Assembly: GCA_018222605.1 (NCBI GenBank)
Contig: JAAEZZ010000001.1
Coordinates: forward strand, 186,001 to 250,000
From: Alphaproteobacteria bacterium
GTDB lineage: Bacteria > Pseudomonadota > Alphaproteobacteria > Caulobacterales > Hyphomonadaceae
Length of the DNA stretch: 64,000 bases
Reading direction: 5' to 3'
Position 1 is the first letter of the stretch. Every line of letters starts with the position of its first letter. A program made the translations under genes and the position numbers. Shown here in pieces: positions 28,482-38,870 of this stretch. The notes beneath the pieces were generated by a model. It saw only the letters and a list, made by a program, of their open reading frames with translations. It did no database searches and had not been told where the DNA came from.

Positions 28482-29111
28482 TCAGGTTCCGGAATCAGCC
28501 GGGGTCTCTTCGCCCGCATCTTCCGTCTCTGCGCCTTCGAGATTGGACTCAATCGGCGGACGACATGACTCGATCAGTTCTTCAACCATCGGGTCAGTCG
28601 GCATGACATAGGCACTCTCACCTGCGACGAAACGCAGATCGCCGTCGCCATTCGCCAGAGCATTAGCCGCCGTTGAGCGCGTATCGAACATGCCGACGAT
28701 TTCCTGGCTCTCTTCATCTACCTGAGCGACGATGGCCGCATTGCTGGCCGAGGTGAACACGCCGACCTGGGACGGGGCGCCCTTGCCCGCGAATGTGCGG
28801 CGCAGAACCAGTACGTTCTGGCCGTCTTCGCCTGCAAAAGCGTCAGGCTCCTGACACGTAATCGACAGGCTGACCTCACCGTCTTCCGACAAGTAGGCCA
28901 CTTGCTGGCCACGGGGGGTATCGGTCTTCTCCCATGCGCCTTTGACTTCAGTCACCTGGATTTCAGGAGCCTTGTCGGCCTTCTTCGTGTCCTTGTCGGC
29001 GGAGTTGATGGGCGTAGGCGCGGGCATGGCCTCGCCATCTGCCTTGGTGACGTTCTGTCCGCAGGCTACAGCAAGCAGGGGTGCTGCCAGAATGAGTAGA
29101 TGTTGCTTCAC
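28482..29111 (-). CDS. Hypothetical lipoprotein
   Basis: 209 residues with a lipoprotein signal (MKQHLLILAAPLLAVACGQN, lipobox LAVAC). The mature protein has a charged Lys/Asp linker, then a compact beta-rich domain with LSITCQEP and FVAGESAYVMP, and an acidic tail. Two further cysteines (in SITCQ and ESCRP) could form a disulfide. No family recognised. It faces the TonB receptor tail to tail and is divergent from purL. Confidence 0.7.
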   Translation of the reverse strand: MKQHLLILAAPLLAVACGQNVTKADGEAMPAPTPINSADKDTKKADKAPEIQVTEVKGAWEKTDTPRGQQVAYLSEDGEVSLSITCQEPDAFAGEDGQNVLVLRRTFAGKGAPSQVGVFTSASNAAIVAQVDEESQEIVGMFDTRSTAANALANGDGDLRFVAGESAYVMPTDPMVEELIESCRPPIESNLEGAETEDAGEETPADSGT

Positions 29112-29271
29112 GGTCGGCTCCTTTCCAAAGCTGCCTGTTCAGTTGTTTCAACGCCCACGCCTCTGGAAGGCTTCGTTAAAATGCGTTCATTTTGCGAAAA
29201 GCGGCCTCTGACGGCCTCTGAACGGCAATAGAGTCTGGCGACTCGTGGCAATAGCGGCTAAAGCGCCGGGC

Positions 29272-31539
29272 ATGACTGACACATCTGCGATCCTCGCCCA
29301 CCTCACCGCCGAGCAGGATGAAGCTGCCGGCCTGGAACATGGCATCAAGGCTGACGAATGGGAGCGTCTTGTGACGCGCCTGGAGCGCAAGCCAAACCTT
29401 GTGGAACTTGGTATCTATTCGGTGATGTGGTCCGAGCACTGCTCCTACAAATCATCCCGTCGGCACCTGTCGAAATTCCCGACCAAGAATGACCGCGTCA
29501 TTCAGGGGCCGGGCGAAAATGCCGGTGTGATCGACATTGGCGATGGCCAGGCGGCCATCTTCAAAATGGAGAGCCACAACCACCCGTCCTATATCGAGCC
29601 CTATCAGGGCGCAGCGACAGGCGTAGGCGGCATTCTGCGCGATGTTTTCACCATGGGCGCGCGCCCGATTGCGCTCGTCAATGCGCTGCGCTTTGGCTCC
29701 CCTGACCACCCGAAGACTCGCAGCCTCGTCGCCGGCGTCGTGGCAGGCATTGGCGGCTATGGCAATTGCGTTGGCGTGCCGACGGTCGCAGGCGAGACGC
29801 AGTTCGACGAAGGCTATAATGGCAATATCCTGGTGAATGCTATGGCGGTTGGCCTCGCCGATCAGGACAAGATCTTCTATGCGCGCGGCGCAACGCCGGG
29901 GAACCCGATCTTCTATGTCGGTTCCAAAACCGGCCGTGACGGCATTCATGGCGCGACCATGGCCTCTGCCGAATTCTCTGAAGGTGACGAAGAGAAACGC
30001 CCGACCGTTCAGGTGGGTGACCCGTTCACCGAAAAGCTGCTGATCGAGGCCTGCCTCGAACTGATGGCGACCGACGCCATTCAGGCGATCCAGGACATGG
30101 GCGCTGCGGGCCTGACGTCTTCCTCTGTCGAAATGGCGGCCAGCGGCGGCGAGAATGGCGAAGGCATCGGCGTGGTCATGGACCTCGACAAGGTGCCTCA
30201 GCGCGAGGAAGGCATGACCGCCTACGAGATCATGCTGTCGGAGAGCCAGGAGCGCATGCTGATGGTGCTCTATCCCGACAAGATTGATGTCGCGAAAGCC
30301 ATCTTCGACAAATACGACCTCGATGCCGAAGTGATCGGCGAAACGACAGACAATGGCCATCTGGTGCTGAAGCAGTTCGGCGAAGTGGTTTGCGACATTC
30401 CGGTTGCCCCGCTGGCCGATGATGCCCCGAATTATGACCGCCCCTGGAACGAGCCGGCGAAGCGAGCCGCCCTGGATATTTCAAAATACCCTGAACCTGA
30501 CAATTATGGCGATGTGCTGCTGAAGCTGATGTCCTGTCCGGACATGGCCTCGAAGCGCTGGATCTGGGAACAATATGATCGGCATGTGATGGGCGACACG
30601 GTCGACAGCTCCCAGTCACAGGGGGATGCAGCGATTGTCCGCATCCACGACACGAACAAGGCGCTGGCGATCTGTTCTGACTGCAACCCGCATTATGTGG
30701 CAGCGGACCCGTTCGAAGGCGGCAAGGCCGTGGTGGCAGAGGCCTACCGCAACCTGTCTGCCGTGGGCGCAACGCCTATTGCGATCACCGATAACCTCAA
30801 TTTTGGCAATCCGGAAAAGCCGAACACGATGGGCTATATCGTGAAGGCCATCGAAGGCATGGCCGAGGCCTGCCGCGAACTCGACTTCCCGGTCGTCTCT
30901 GGCAACGTGTCCCTGTACAATGAGACCGACGGCAAGGCGATCCCGCCAACTCCGGTTGTCGGCGGCGTGGGCCTGATCGAGGATGTGTCGCAGATTGCCA
31001 CATTGAAAGGTGCGCAAACGGGCGATGCGGCCTTCCTGATTGGCGCGGCGGGTAGCGAGCTTGGCGCGTCCCTCTATGCCCGCACGATTTTGGGCCTGAA
31101 GGGGGATGACCTTGGCACCTCCCCAGCTGTGGACCTGAAAGAGACGGTGCGTATTAGCACAGAAGTCCGCAAACTGATCAAAGATGGCGCTGTGCGCGCT
31201 GTGCATGATGTCAGCGATGGCGGCATTGCGTGCACGCTGACCGAGATGGCGCTGGCCAGCGGCGTCGGTGTGGAAATCTATGGTCCGGAATCTGGTCATG
31301 CTGGATACCTATTCGGGGAAGACCAGAACCGGTTCGTCATCGCTGTGGATGCCGCCGACGAAGAGGCCACGCACCAGAAACTGAAAGACCTTGGCCTACC
31401 CTATACGCAAGTCGGAAAATTCAAGGGTGACACAATTGAGTTCACCTTGGTGGGCTCAGAGGCCCAGTCGATCTCCCTGGCGACGCTCCGCGAGGCACAT
31501 GAAGGCTGGCTGCCGACTTATATGAATTCCGTAGACTGA
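29272..31539 (+). CDS. purL: Phosphoribosylformylglycinamidine synthase subunit PurL
   Basis: ATP-dependent synthetase of the fourth step of purine synthesis, working with PurQ and PurS. Family motifs: [15 protein letters not shown] near residue 45, [20 protein letters not shown] for substrate binding, [14 protein letters not shown], and [10 protein letters not shown] in the C-terminal AIRS-like half. 755 residues, the short (PurSQL) form. Start set at ATG 29272 giving [11 protein letters not shown]; a GTG at 29245 is possible but has no ribosome-binding site. Confidence 0.96.
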   Translation: MTDTSAILAHLTAEQDEAAGLEHGIKADEWERLVTRLERKPNLVELGIYSVMWSEHCSYKSSRRHLSKFPTKNDRVIQGPGENAGVIDIGDGQAAIFKMESHNHPSYIEPYQGAATGVGGILRDVFTMGARPIALVNALRFGSPDHPKTRSLVAGVVAGIGGYGNCVGVPTVAGETQFDEGYNGNILVNAMAVGLADQDKIFYARGATPGNPIFYVGSKTGRDGIHGATMASAEFSEGDEEKRPTVQVGDPFTEKLLIEACLELMATDAIQAIQDMGAAGLTSSSVEMAASGGENGEGIGVVMDLDKVPQREEGMTAYEIMLSESQERMLMVLYPDKIDVAKAIFDKYDLDAEVIGETTDNGHLVLKQFGEVVCDIPVAPLADDAPNYDRPWNEPAKRAALDISKYPEPDNYGDVLLKLMSCPDMASKRWIWEQYDRHVMGDTVDSSQSQGDAAIVRIHDTNKALAICSDCNPHYVAADPFEGGKAVVAEAYRNLSAVGATPIAITDNLNFGNPEKPNTMGYIVKAIEGMAEACRELDFPVVSGNVSLYNETDGKAIPPTPVVGGVGLIEDVSQIATLKGAQTGDAAFLIGAAGSELGASLYARTILGLKGDDLGTSPAVDLKETVRISTEVRKLIKDGAVRAVHDVSDGGIACTLTEMALASGVGVEIYGPESGHAGYLFGEDQNRFVIAVDAADEEATHQKLKDLGLPYTQVGKFKGDTIEFTLVGSEAQSISLATLREAHEGWLPTYMNSVD

Positions 31540-31548
31540 ATGTGAAAG

Positions 31549-31575
31549 GCCCCTCCCGCATTCTGCGAGAGGGGC
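31549..31575. terminator. Possible bidirectional hairpin between purL and the outer-membrane protein gene
   Basis: GCCCCTC (31549-31555) pairs with GAGGGGC (31569-31575), with an inner CGC/GCG pairing. It lies between convergent genes. T-runs are weak on both sides. Confidence 0.5.
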
Positions 31576-31602
31576 AATCCATTCAACTACAATTACGTTC
31601 GA

Positions 31603-32220
31603 TTAGAACTTGTAGCCGAGACCCAGCATCACACCATTCGTGTCGGTGCTGTCGAAGGAATAGTAGGTGTAGTCACCCCGCAGTTCCCAGTTTTCGCTGA
31701 GGTCATAGGTCAGCCCCGCACCGATGGCCGGGCCATCAGCAGAGTCTTCGATATTGATGGCGGTGCCACCGGGGGTGTTCACAGAGGCATCAACGTCGAT
31801 ATAGGCATAACCTGCACGAGCGAAGAGATTCATACGCTCCGTAACCGGCAAATCTGCGCGGCCATAGAGACCGACCAGATAGTTCAGGCCGATATCGCCT
31901 GACGCACCGATGACGTCTTCAAAGTCGCCATCATCATTGTCATCAAGATTGAACTCGTCTTCGTCTACATTGTAGTCGAACTCACCATCATCGATGCCGC
32001 TGGCCAGTTCACCTTCAAGGCTGAAGACATTGTTGAACTTGTAGCCAAGGCGTGCGGCGATACCATTGGTATCAACACCGCTGTCAGCACCGTCCGGCTT
32101 GATGTCCAGATACTGATACCCGCCGTCCAGATAGAGGCCTGTGTCATTGTCATAAGACTGTGCGTTTGCCGTTGCTGCCAAACCCGTAGCTGCTGAGGCA
32201 ATCAGAATATACTTAAACAT
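31603..32220 (-). CDS. Outer-membrane beta-barrel protein (OmpA-like/opacity family)
   Basis: Small eight-strand barrel: signal peptide ending ANAQ (about residue 20), amphipathic strands such as LYLDGGYQYLDIK, NGIAARLGYKF and YLVGLYGRADLP, and the terminal LGLGYKF with a final Phe. A very acidic extracellular loop (about residues 80-105, with DEDEFNLDDNDDGDFED) could bind divalent cations. 205 residues. Role probably structural or adhesive; not determined. Confidence 0.85.
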   Translation of the reverse strand: MFKYILIASAATGLAATANAQSYDNDTGLYLDGGYQYLDIKPDGADSGVDTNGIAARLGYKFNNVFSLEGELASGIDDGEFDYNVDEDEFNLDDNDDGDFEDVIGASGDIGLNYLVGLYGRADLPVTERMNLFARAGYAYIDVDASVNTPGGTAINIEDSADGPAIGAGLTYDLSENWELRGDYTYYSFDSTDTNGVMLGLGYKF

Positions 32221-32569
32221 GTGGTCTCCTTTTAAGACAAAATCAGCTCCCGCCAGATCGACGAGACCACAAGAAAACCATGTCCGAACTGTGTTCGTTC
32301 CGATGACAAATCCGCAAGCTGCAGCAGTTGCAACAAAGCCACATATTCTTAATGCAGATTAACCCAGCATGAAGTTGTTTTAATGGAACTTTTCCGGTTC
32401 CGATGCCCTCAGCGCTTAACCCTGTGCAGGGTCATGCGCAGTGCAAGCGGAACCAATGCAAAAGCAAGGCGTAAGACTGGGTTATTCAGAGCAAGGATAA
32501 CATTTTGGCGCCAGCCTTACGCAGTAAAGGACTGATCAATATTATCCGTAAACGGCAATTGTGCCTTAC
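32221..32569. other. Intergenic region with an imperfect inverted repeat
   Basis: About 350 bases without a gene, upstream of the beta-barrel gene and downstream of the M28 peptidase gene. GCGTAAG-A-CTGG (32469-32480) and CCAG-C-CTTACGC (32511-32522) form an inverted repeat with a 30-base spacer. I see no RNA gene or conserved site. Confidence 0.5.
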
Positions 32570-33562
32570 CTAGTAGTTGCTCTCAATCCACACATCGGCC
32601 TTTTTAGCGGCCAGAGTGATCGTGTCCCCTGCCCTGAGAAAAAAGTCGTGGGTGATGTTCACATAATCATCTGAGGGCTGGTGATAGCCGGCATGATCCT
32701 CAACACCGAAATACAGGAATGGAATTCCGGCCTTGTAAAAGGCGCCATGGTCGGACCCCATCGTCCAGTCATCCGGACCGAGGTCTGGCTGGTCATGCCC
32801 CACCTTAAGCGACACGGGCGCTTCGGCTTCAATCTCTTCGACCAAGGGCAGAAGCGCGGGCATATGATATGTGCCCGCCACATATAGCTCACCTGCTTCT
32901 GAGCGGCTGACCATGTCCAGATTGATATTCAGGGCCACGCGCTTGAGGTCCAGGATATCTGACGCGACCAGCGCCCTCGCCCCCTGCAGGCCCATCTCCT
33001 CACCATCCAGCGCAGCAAAGACGACATCGTGCGTCGGGCGGTTGCGTTTGAAGTATTCTGCGACGGCGATCATGGCCGCAACGCCGGACGCATTGTCATC
33101 TGCACCATTATAGATCTCGCCATCGATGACACCCAGATGATCATAGTGCGCGGTGATGACGAGCATCGGACCTTTGCCGGGCGTCTTGCCGGGCATCCAG
33201 CCAAGCACGTTCACGCCCTCTTCCGGCATCGTATCCGCAGGTGCCTCCTCCGGTGCCGCAATCGGGAATGGATGCTTGTAGCCATCGCCAACAGGTTCCA
33301 GCCCAATCGTTTCGTAGCGTTTCAGGATGAAGTTCATCGCCGCGTCCGCGCCTTCGGTGCCGGTACGGCGCCCCTGAAGAGCATCTGAGGAGAGCGTCTC
33401 TGTCAAATTCAGCATGGCCGGGCCGTCAATATACTGGGTCTGGTAATGGGTCAGTGCCGCGGACTCGTCTGGCTTGTCGCGCATGGAGAAGAAGACGATT
33501 GCCCCGATCACCGTCAGGACAAGCAGGATTTCGGATATAATAAAGGCGCGGCCGATCTTCAT
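32570..33562 (-). CDS. M28 family zinc aminopeptidase, membrane-anchored
   Basis: Exopeptidase of the periplasm, held by one N-terminal segment (about residues 8-27). The two-zinc site is visible: ITAHYDHLG (His), YNGADDNASGVAAM (bridging Asp), ALDGEEMGLQGA (catalytic Glu pair), NLDMVSR (Asp) and EDHAGYHQPSDDY (last His). 330 residues, standard for the family. Single gene; SD-like bases precede the ATG. Confidence 0.93.
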   Translation of the reverse strand: MKIGRAFIISEILLVLTVIGAIVFFSMRDKPDESAALTHYQTQYIDGPAMLNLTETLSSDALQGRRTGTEGADAAMNFILKRYETIGLEPVGDGYKHPFPIAAPEEAPADTMPEEGVNVLGWMPGKTPGKGPMLVITAHYDHLGVIDGEIYNGADDNASGVAAMIAVAEYFKRNRPTHDVVFAALDGEEMGLQGARALVASDILDLKRVALNINLDMVSRSEAGELYVAGTYHMPALLPLVEEIEAEAPVSLKVGHDQPDLGPDDWTMGSDHGAFYKAGIPFLYFGVEDHAGYHQPSDDYVNITHDFFLRAGDTITLAAKKADVWIESNY

Positions 33563-33703
33563 GGGATGGAGGTCCTGGATGCTGTGGAAGACATGCGCAC
33601 CCTATTCGCATGACTCTTCCCTCACAACGCCCCCGTGCGGGTGCTTGACGCCGCACGCCTGAACAGCCACCTGTGCCGGACACCAGAATGAAGGAAGACT
33701 GCC

Positions 33704-33940
33704 ATGGCCATGTCCCGCGAAACGCTGCTTGGATATCTGACGGATGCGTTTCCGGAAGCAGAGATCACGCTGACCGACCTCGCCGGAGACGACAATCACT
33801 GGCAGGCCGAAATCGTCAGCCCGCAATTTGCCGGACTGCCGCGTGTGAAACAGCATCAGTTGGTATATTCTGCCCTCAAAGGCACGATGGGCGGGGAACT
33901 TCATGCGCTGGCACTAAAGACAAAGGCCCCATCTTCTTGA
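33704..33940 (+). CDS. bolA: BolA family protein
   Basis: 78-residue class II KH-like protein that pairs with monothiol glutaredoxins to bind or move [2Fe-2S] clusters. Shows the BolA core LAGDDNHWQAEIVSPQFAGL, then RVKQHQLVYSAL with the conserved His, and LHALALKTK at the end. An AAGGA lies before the ATG; a second ATG two codons later is equally usable. The likely partner gene grxD is 2 kb downstream, separated by the M2 peptidase. Confidence 0.9.
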   Translation: MAMSRETLLGYLTDAFPEAEITLTDLAGDDNHWQAEIVSPQFAGLPRVKQHQLVYSALKGTMGGELHALALKTKAPSS

Positions 33941-34010
33941 ACAAGCTGCATTGACGCAACGAACGGTTCGCGGTTGTTTGCCCCGCATCGAAGGATGAGG
34001 AAACAACCTT

Positions 34011-35882
34011 ATGAAACGTTTGACCCTGACAAGCAGCGTGATCGCGCTGGGGCTTGTGCTGGCCTCCTGCTCAGCACCTGAAACCGCTGACGCCCCACAG
34101 ACTGATCTGGCTGAAACAGCTAAAGAAGCTTCAGCCGAAACCGATCACACCGCAGAGATCGCTGAAGCGCGCGCTTTCCTTGAAATGGCGGAAGCCAAAC
34201 TGGCCGCACAGAGCAAGATTGCCGCGCAGGCCTACTGGAACCAAGCAACCAATATCACAGACGAGACCAATGCTGCAGCTGCCGAGGCTGGCGCTGTCTC
34301 GACCAAGCTAGCCGTGTCGCTGGCCAATGACTCCAAGAAGTTTGATGTGGACGTCCTGCCGGCTGACTTGGCCCGCAAGATGAATATCCTGCGCTCCAAC
34401 ATCACCATTCCGGCCCCCTCTACACCCGGCGCGGCGGAAGAGCTGTCCAAGATCACGACCAATCTGGACGCCACCTATGGCACCGGCAAGTTCACCTATA
34501 AGGGCGAAGCGCTCAATCTGGACCAACTGTCCACGATCATCGAAACCAGCCGCGACCCGGAAGAGCTGAAAGCCGTCTGGGAAGGCTGGCGCACGGTCTC
34601 TGTACCGATGAAGGATGACTATGCCCGCATGGTCGCGATCGCCAATGAAGGCGCTGAGGAGCTGGGTTTCCCGAGCCTCGACCAGATGTGGCTGTCCGGC
34701 TACGATATGCCGCCGGAAGAGATGGAAGCCGAAGTCGAACGCCTCTGGACGCAGGTCGAGCCGCTCTACAAGGAGCTGCACTGCTATACGCGCACCAAGC
34801 TAAACGAGAAGTATGGCGACGATGTGCAGCCGCGCACCGGCCCGATCCGCGCCGACCTGCTGGGCAATATGTGGGCCCAGCAATGGTCCAGCATCTATGA
34901 TATCGTGAAGCCGGCCGATGTGGTTGCGCCAAGCTATGACCTGACAGAGCAGCTGCAGGAAAAAGGCTACACGCCGATCAAGATGGTCGAGACAGGCGAA
35001 GCCTTCTTCAAGTCACTGGGCCTTGATCCGCTGCCGAAGACCTTCTGGGAACGCTCCATGATCGTGCGCCCGGCAGATCGGGAAGTGGTCTGCCACGCCT
35101 CCGCCTGGGATCTGGATGATGAGGAAGATGTCCGCATCAAGATGTGCACCGAGGTCAACGCGGAAGACTTCTACACCGTGCACCACGAGCTGGGTCATAA
35201 TTTCTATCAGCGCGCCTACAAGGATCAGGACTATCTCTACAAAAATGGCGCGCATGACGGCTTCCACGAAGCGATTGGGGACTTTGTCGGACTGTCCATC
35301 ACGCCGATTTACCTGCAGAAGATCGGCGTGATCACGGAAGACCAGATTCCGCCGGCAGAGGCCGATACGGCGCTGCTGCTGAATACTGCGCTCGACAAGA
35401 TTGCCTTCCTGCCCTTCGCGCTGACCGTTGATGGCTGGCGCTGGGATGTGCTGTCCGGCAAGACCGCGCCGGAAGACTATAATCAGGCCTGGTGGGATCT
35501 GCGCCTGAAAAATCAGGGCCTTGTGCCGCCGGGCCCGCGCCCGGCTGACGCCTTCGATCCCGGTGCGAAATACCACATTCCCGGCAATACGCCCTATCTG
35601 CGGTATTTCCTCAGCTACATCCTGCAGTTCCAGTTCCACAAGGCGGCCTGTGAGCAGGCCGGATGGGAAGGCCCGCTGCATCGCTGCTCCATCTATGCCA
35701 ACAAGGAAGTCGGCGAGCGCTTCAACGCCATGCTGGAAGCGGGCGCTTCACAGCCATGGCCGGACACGCTGGAGAAGTTCACCGGCACCCGTGAAATGGA
35801 TGGCAGCGCAATCATCGAATACTTCGATCCGCTGATGCTGTACCTGAAAGACCAGAACGCCGACGAGAGCTGCGGCTGGTAA
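34011..35882 (+). CDS. M2 family metallopeptidase (ACE-like dipeptidyl carboxypeptidase), lipoprotein
   Basis: Zinc peptidase that removes C-terminal dipeptides, related to angiotensin-converting enzyme. Lipoprotein signal with lipobox ending LASC (Cys about 21). The zinc site is HELGH at 392-396 with the third ligand Glu420 in FHEAIGDF, the 24-residue spacing typical of M2. 623 residues, nearly all helical, single catalytic domain. Lies between bolA and grxD, ending at a hairpin. It probably recycles peptides in the periplasm. Confidence 0.94.
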   Translation: MKRLTLTSSVIALGLVLASCSAPETADAPQTDLAETAKEASAETDHTAEIAEARAFLEMAEAKLAAQSKIAAQAYWNQATNITDETNAAAAEAGAVSTKLAVSLANDSKKFDVDVLPADLARKMNILRSNITIPAPSTPGAAEELSKITTNLDATYGTGKFTYKGEALNLDQLSTIIETSRDPEELKAVWEGWRTVSVPMKDDYARMVAIANEGAEELGFPSLDQMWLSGYDMPPEEMEAEVERLWTQVEPLYKELHCYTRTKLNEKYGDDVQPRTGPIRADLLGNMWAQQWSSIYDIVKPADVVAPSYDLTEQLQEKGYTPIKMVETGEAFFKSLGLDPLPKTFWERSMIVRPADREVVCHASAWDLDDEEDVRIKMCTEVNAEDFYTVHHELGHNFYQRAYKDQDYLYKNGAHDGFHEAIGDFVGLSITPIYLQKIGVITEDQIPPAEADTALLLNTALDKIAFLPFALTVDGWRWDVLSGKTAPEDYNQAWWDLRLKNQGLVPPGPRPADAFDPGAKYHIPGNTPYLRYFLSYILQFQFHKAACEQAGWEGPLHRCSIYANKEVGERFNAMLEAGASQPWPDTLEKFTGTREMDGSAIIEYFDPLMLYLKDQNADESCGW

Positions 35883-35888
35883 TCTCAC

Positions 35889-35923
35889 TACCCGGCAGCT
35901 TCGCTTCTTGACGCTGCCGGGTA
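35889..35923 (+). terminator. Hairpin after the M2 peptidase gene
   Basis: TACCCGGCAGC (35889-35899) pairs perfectly over 11 bases with GCTGCCGGGTA (35913-35923). No T-run follows, so it may stop RNA degradation rather than transcription. Confidence 0.6.
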
Positions 35924-35961
35924 TCCACCACACATGCTGTGCAGACAGCGGAGATATCTGA

Positions 35962-36300
35962 ATGACTGACCAAGCCACACTCGACGCCATCGACAAGGCC
36001 GTGAAGAGCAATGACGTTGTCCTTTTCATGAAAGGCACACCGACCTTCCCGCAGTGCGGTTTCTCATCCGTCGTGGTTCAGGTGCTGGATTATCTGGGCG
36101 TGGAATATGTCTCCACCAACGTTCTGGAAGACCAGGCCGTACGTGAAGGCATCAAGGCGTATTCCGAATGGCCAACCATCCCGCAGCTTTACGTCAAAGG
36201 CGAGTTCGTTGGCGGCTGTGACATCGTGAAAGAGATGTTCGAAAGCGGCGAGTTGCGCGACTTCCTGAAGGAAAAAGGCATCGAGCTGGAAGAGGCCTAA
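35962..36300 (+). CDS. grxD: Monothiol glutaredoxin Grx4/GrxD (CGFS type)
   Basis: Carries [2Fe-2S] clusters, often with BolA. The thioredoxin fold has [18 protein letters not shown] with the CGFS active site, [20 protein letters not shown] with the cis-Pro and the glutathione-binding GGCD. 112 residues. Own ribosome-binding site; separated from the preceding hairpin by about 40 bases. Confidence 0.96.
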   Translation: MTDQATLDAIDKAVKSNDVVLFMKGTPTFPQCGFSSVVVQVLDYLGVEYVSTNVLEDQAVREGIKAYSEWPTIPQLYVKGEFVGGCDIVKEMFESGELRDFLKEKGIELEEA

Positions 36301-36309
36301 GTCTAAGCC

Positions 36310-36561
36310 TTAGCCCTGTTCGGCCGCATAATTCGCAACAATTTGATATGCGTCCATCGGGCTGTCAGCCTGAACAATAGCGGGCGAGACCAGGAACAGG
36401 GCGCTGAACGCCAGTCCGGTCATGTAGCTTTTGCGGCGGCGGAACGGCATTGGATAGCAGGCTTTCGCGGCGCGGCGCCATTGCTTCAGCGTGTACCAGA
36501 TCAGGTAAACGCCTAGCAGCGCGAGGCCCCAGCCAGCCAGATTAATCATCCATCCTTCCAT
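36310..36561 (-). CDS. Small membrane protein, unknown function
   Basis: 83 residues with two membrane segments (about 5-24, LAGWGLALLGVYLIWYTL, and 42-62, MTGLAFSALFLVSPAIVQ) joined by a basic loop. The start is the ATG giving MEGWMINLAGW, which has AGAGG five bases upstream; the frame is open for 59 more residues but these look unconserved. It ends YQIVANYAAEQG. It faces grxD tail to tail. No family recognised. Confidence 0.55.
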   Translation of the reverse strand: MEGWMINLAGWGLALLGVYLIWYTLKQWRRAAKACYPMPFRRRKSYMTGLAFSALFLVSPAIVQADSPMDAYQIVANYAAEQG

Positions 36562-36762
36562 CGTCGCCTCTATCATCGCGTGTTCATGCGATCTTATGGC
36601 TAACAGTTTGATGTTTCCACGCCTCCAAGTTTTTGGACCAATTTGGGACTCGGCCTGCAACCAAAACTTAACCCTGATGAGCTCCCACTCAGACGCAAGG
36701 CCTTCATCCTGGTCTGTCGGCATGCTCTTCCCAGACATGGGCTTTCGTTATAGCAGGGCGCG

Positions 36763-38118
36763 ATGAACACGACACCGATTGCCCCCGCCCCGATCCGGCC
36801 CGCAAAATCCCCGAAAGTGGGGATTGTTTCGCTTGGTTGCCCCAAGGCGCTAGTGGATTCCGAACGGATCATCACGCGTCTACGCGCGGAAGGCTATCAG
36901 ATCGCGCCGGACTATGATGGCGCAGACCTTGTGCTGGTGAATACGTGCGGTTTCATCGACAGCGCGCGCGATGAAAGCCTCGATGCGATTGGCGAGGCCA
37001 TCGAGGCCAATGGCAAGGTGATCGTGACCGGCTGTCTGGGCGCAGAGCCTGATGTCATCGAGAAAGCCCACCCCAAAGTGCTGGCGATTACAGGGCCGCA
37101 CCAGTACGAAGCGGTCATGGACGCGGTGCACACACATCTGACGCCGCCGCACAATCCTCACCTGGATCTGGTGCCGGAAGCCGGCCTGCGCCTGACGCCT
37201 CGCCATTACGCCTATCTGAAGATTTCAGAGGGCTGCAATAATCGCTGCTCCTTCTGCATCATCCCCAAACTGCGCGGCGATCTTGCGTCGCGGCCGATCC
37301 ATCATGTGCTGACAGAAGCCGAGCGTCTGGTTGGCGCAGGCGTGAAGGAATTGCTGGTGATCAGCCAGGACACGTCAGCCTATGGTCTGGATGTGCGCTA
37401 CAAGCCGGAAACCTGGCGCGGCACGGAATATCAGACCCGCTTCCTGGATCTGGCAAAGGGGCTCGGCAGCCTCGGCGTCTGGACGCGGATGCATTATGTA
37501 TATCCCTACCCACATGTAGATGATGTCATCCCTCTGATGGCTGAGGGGCTGATCACGCCGTATCTGGACATTCCGTTCCAGCATGCGTCCGCATCTGTTC
37601 TCAAAGCGATGAAGCGCCCGGCCAAGCAGGACCGCGTGCTGGAGCGTATCCAGCAATGGCGCCGGGATGTTCCCGAACTGGCTATCCGCTCGACCTTCAT
37701 CGTCGGCTTCCCCGGGGAGACAGACGAAGATTTCGATATCCTGCTGGACTTCATCCGCGAAGCAAAGATCGACCGAGCTGGCTGTTTCAAATATGAGAAT
37801 GTCGCCCATGCCAACAGCCGCGACCTGCCGGGGCATCTCCCCGAAGAGGTCAAGGAAGAACGCTGGCACCGCTTCATGGAAGTTCAGGCGCAGATCTCTG
37901 CCGACCGCGCGGCAGCTCAGGTGGGTAAACTTCAGGATGTCATCATTGACGGTCCCGGTGAAGAGCCGGGCGAGATGATTGGCCGGACAAAAGCCGATGC
38001 GCCGGAAGTCGACGCCGTCGTGTACCTGGAGAAAGCGAGCCACTTGAAACCGGGAGACATTGTCTCGGCGCAGATTACCGACGCAGACGAATACGACCTC
38101 TACGCAACGCCAGCCTGA
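36763..38118 (+). CDS. rimO: Ribosomal protein S12 methylthiotransferase RimO
   Basis: Radical-SAM enzyme that adds a methylthio group to Asp of ribosomal protein S12. The N-terminal UPF0004 domain has [15 protein letters not shown] and VNTCGFID and GCLGA cysteines for the auxiliary cluster; the radical-SAM site is [19 protein letters not shown]; a TRAM domain closes the protein. 451 residues. The last 19 bases overlap the 3' end of the opposite DJ-1 gene. Confidence 0.96.
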   Translation: MNTTPIAPAPIRPAKSPKVGIVSLGCPKALVDSERIITRLRAEGYQIAPDYDGADLVLVNTCGFIDSARDESLDAIGEAIEANGKVIVTGCLGAEPDVIEKAHPKVLAITGPHQYEAVMDAVHTHLTPPHNPHLDLVPEAGLRLTPRHYAYLKISEGCNNRCSFCIIPKLRGDLASRPIHHVLTEAERLVGAGVKELLVISQDTSAYGLDVRYKPETWRGTEYQTRFLDLAKGLGSLGVWTRMHYVYPYPHVDDVIPLMAEGLITPYLDIPFQHASASVLKAMKRPAKQDRVLERIQQWRRDVPELAIRSTFIVGFPGETDEDFDILLDFIREAKIDRAGCFKYENVAHANSRDLPGHLPEEVKEERWHRFMEVQAQISADRAAAQVGKLQDVIIDGPGEEPGEMIGRTKADAPEVDAVVYLEKASHLKPGDIVSAQITDADEYDLYATPA

Positions 38119-38804
38119 GCGCGCATTCGCTGACCTGCCTCATGTGCTTCGGCCCGGCGTGCGTCCATCAGCTTGGACATATGGGAAGTATAGGCTGAAA
38201 GCGTTGCTGCCTCAGCCAGTTCCGGACGCCCGCCGGGGAATGGCGGCGCTGGCGCATACTCATAGCCTAGGGTCAGGGCCTTGGCATAGGCCTCCCCGGC
38301 AATCTCGGCCACCATCGTTAAAGCAAAATCGATCCCGGCTGTGACACCGCCGCCCGTGAAAGTATTTCCATCGCGTACAACGCGGGCCTCATCGATGATG
38401 GCGCCGAATTCGGTCAGCAACTCCCGCCATGCCCAATGGCAGGCAGCCCGCTTACCCTGAAGCAGTCCGGCTGCGCCAAGAATGAGCGAGCCCGTACAAA
38501 CCGACGTGACATAGGTCGCGTTCTGCCCGAGGCGGCGAACCTCTCCCACAAAGTCTTCGTCCAGAGCAACGCTCGTCGCATTTACACCGCCCGGCACACA
38601 GAGGAGATCGCATCGTTCGATATCGGAGAGTTTGGACGTGCGCCCGATGACGAGATTGCCTTCCGCAAGAATGTCGCCGCCGTCCCGGCTCGCGATCACG
38701 GTCTGCGCACCTGGTAGTCGGCACAAAACCTGATGGGGTCCGGTAAAGTCGAGATGCGTCATGTTATCATAAACGGCAAACACGGTCGTGAATGTCTGGC
38801 TCAT
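38100..38804 (-). CDS. DJ-1/PfpI family protein (isonitrile hydratase-like)
   Basis: Class I amidotransferase-like fold. The nucleophile elbow is [17 protein letters not shown] with Cys near residue 103, followed by [11 protein letters not shown] and [16 protein letters not shown], the pattern of InhA isonitrile hydratase relatives. 234 residues. Divergent from a GlxA-type regulator that contains the same fold, with 66 bases between the starts, so that regulator probably controls it. Substrate unknown. Confidence 0.88.
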   Translation of the reverse strand: MSQTFTTVFAVYDNMTHLDFTGPHQVLCRLPGAQTVIASRDGGDILAEGNLVIGRTSKLSDIERCDLLCVPGGVNATSVALDEDFVGEVRRLGQNATYVTSVCTGSLILGAAGLLQGKRAACHWAWRELLTEFGAIIDEARVVRDGNTFTGGGVTAGIDFALTMVAEIAGEAYAKALTLGYEYAPAPPFPGGRPELAEAATLSAYTSHMSKLMDARRAEAHEAGQRMRAQAGVA

Positions 38805-38870
38805 GGCTGTCTCCTTGCTGGCTCGTCATATGTGGACTATGTCTGCATTGGCAGAAAGGACATTGTTCCC

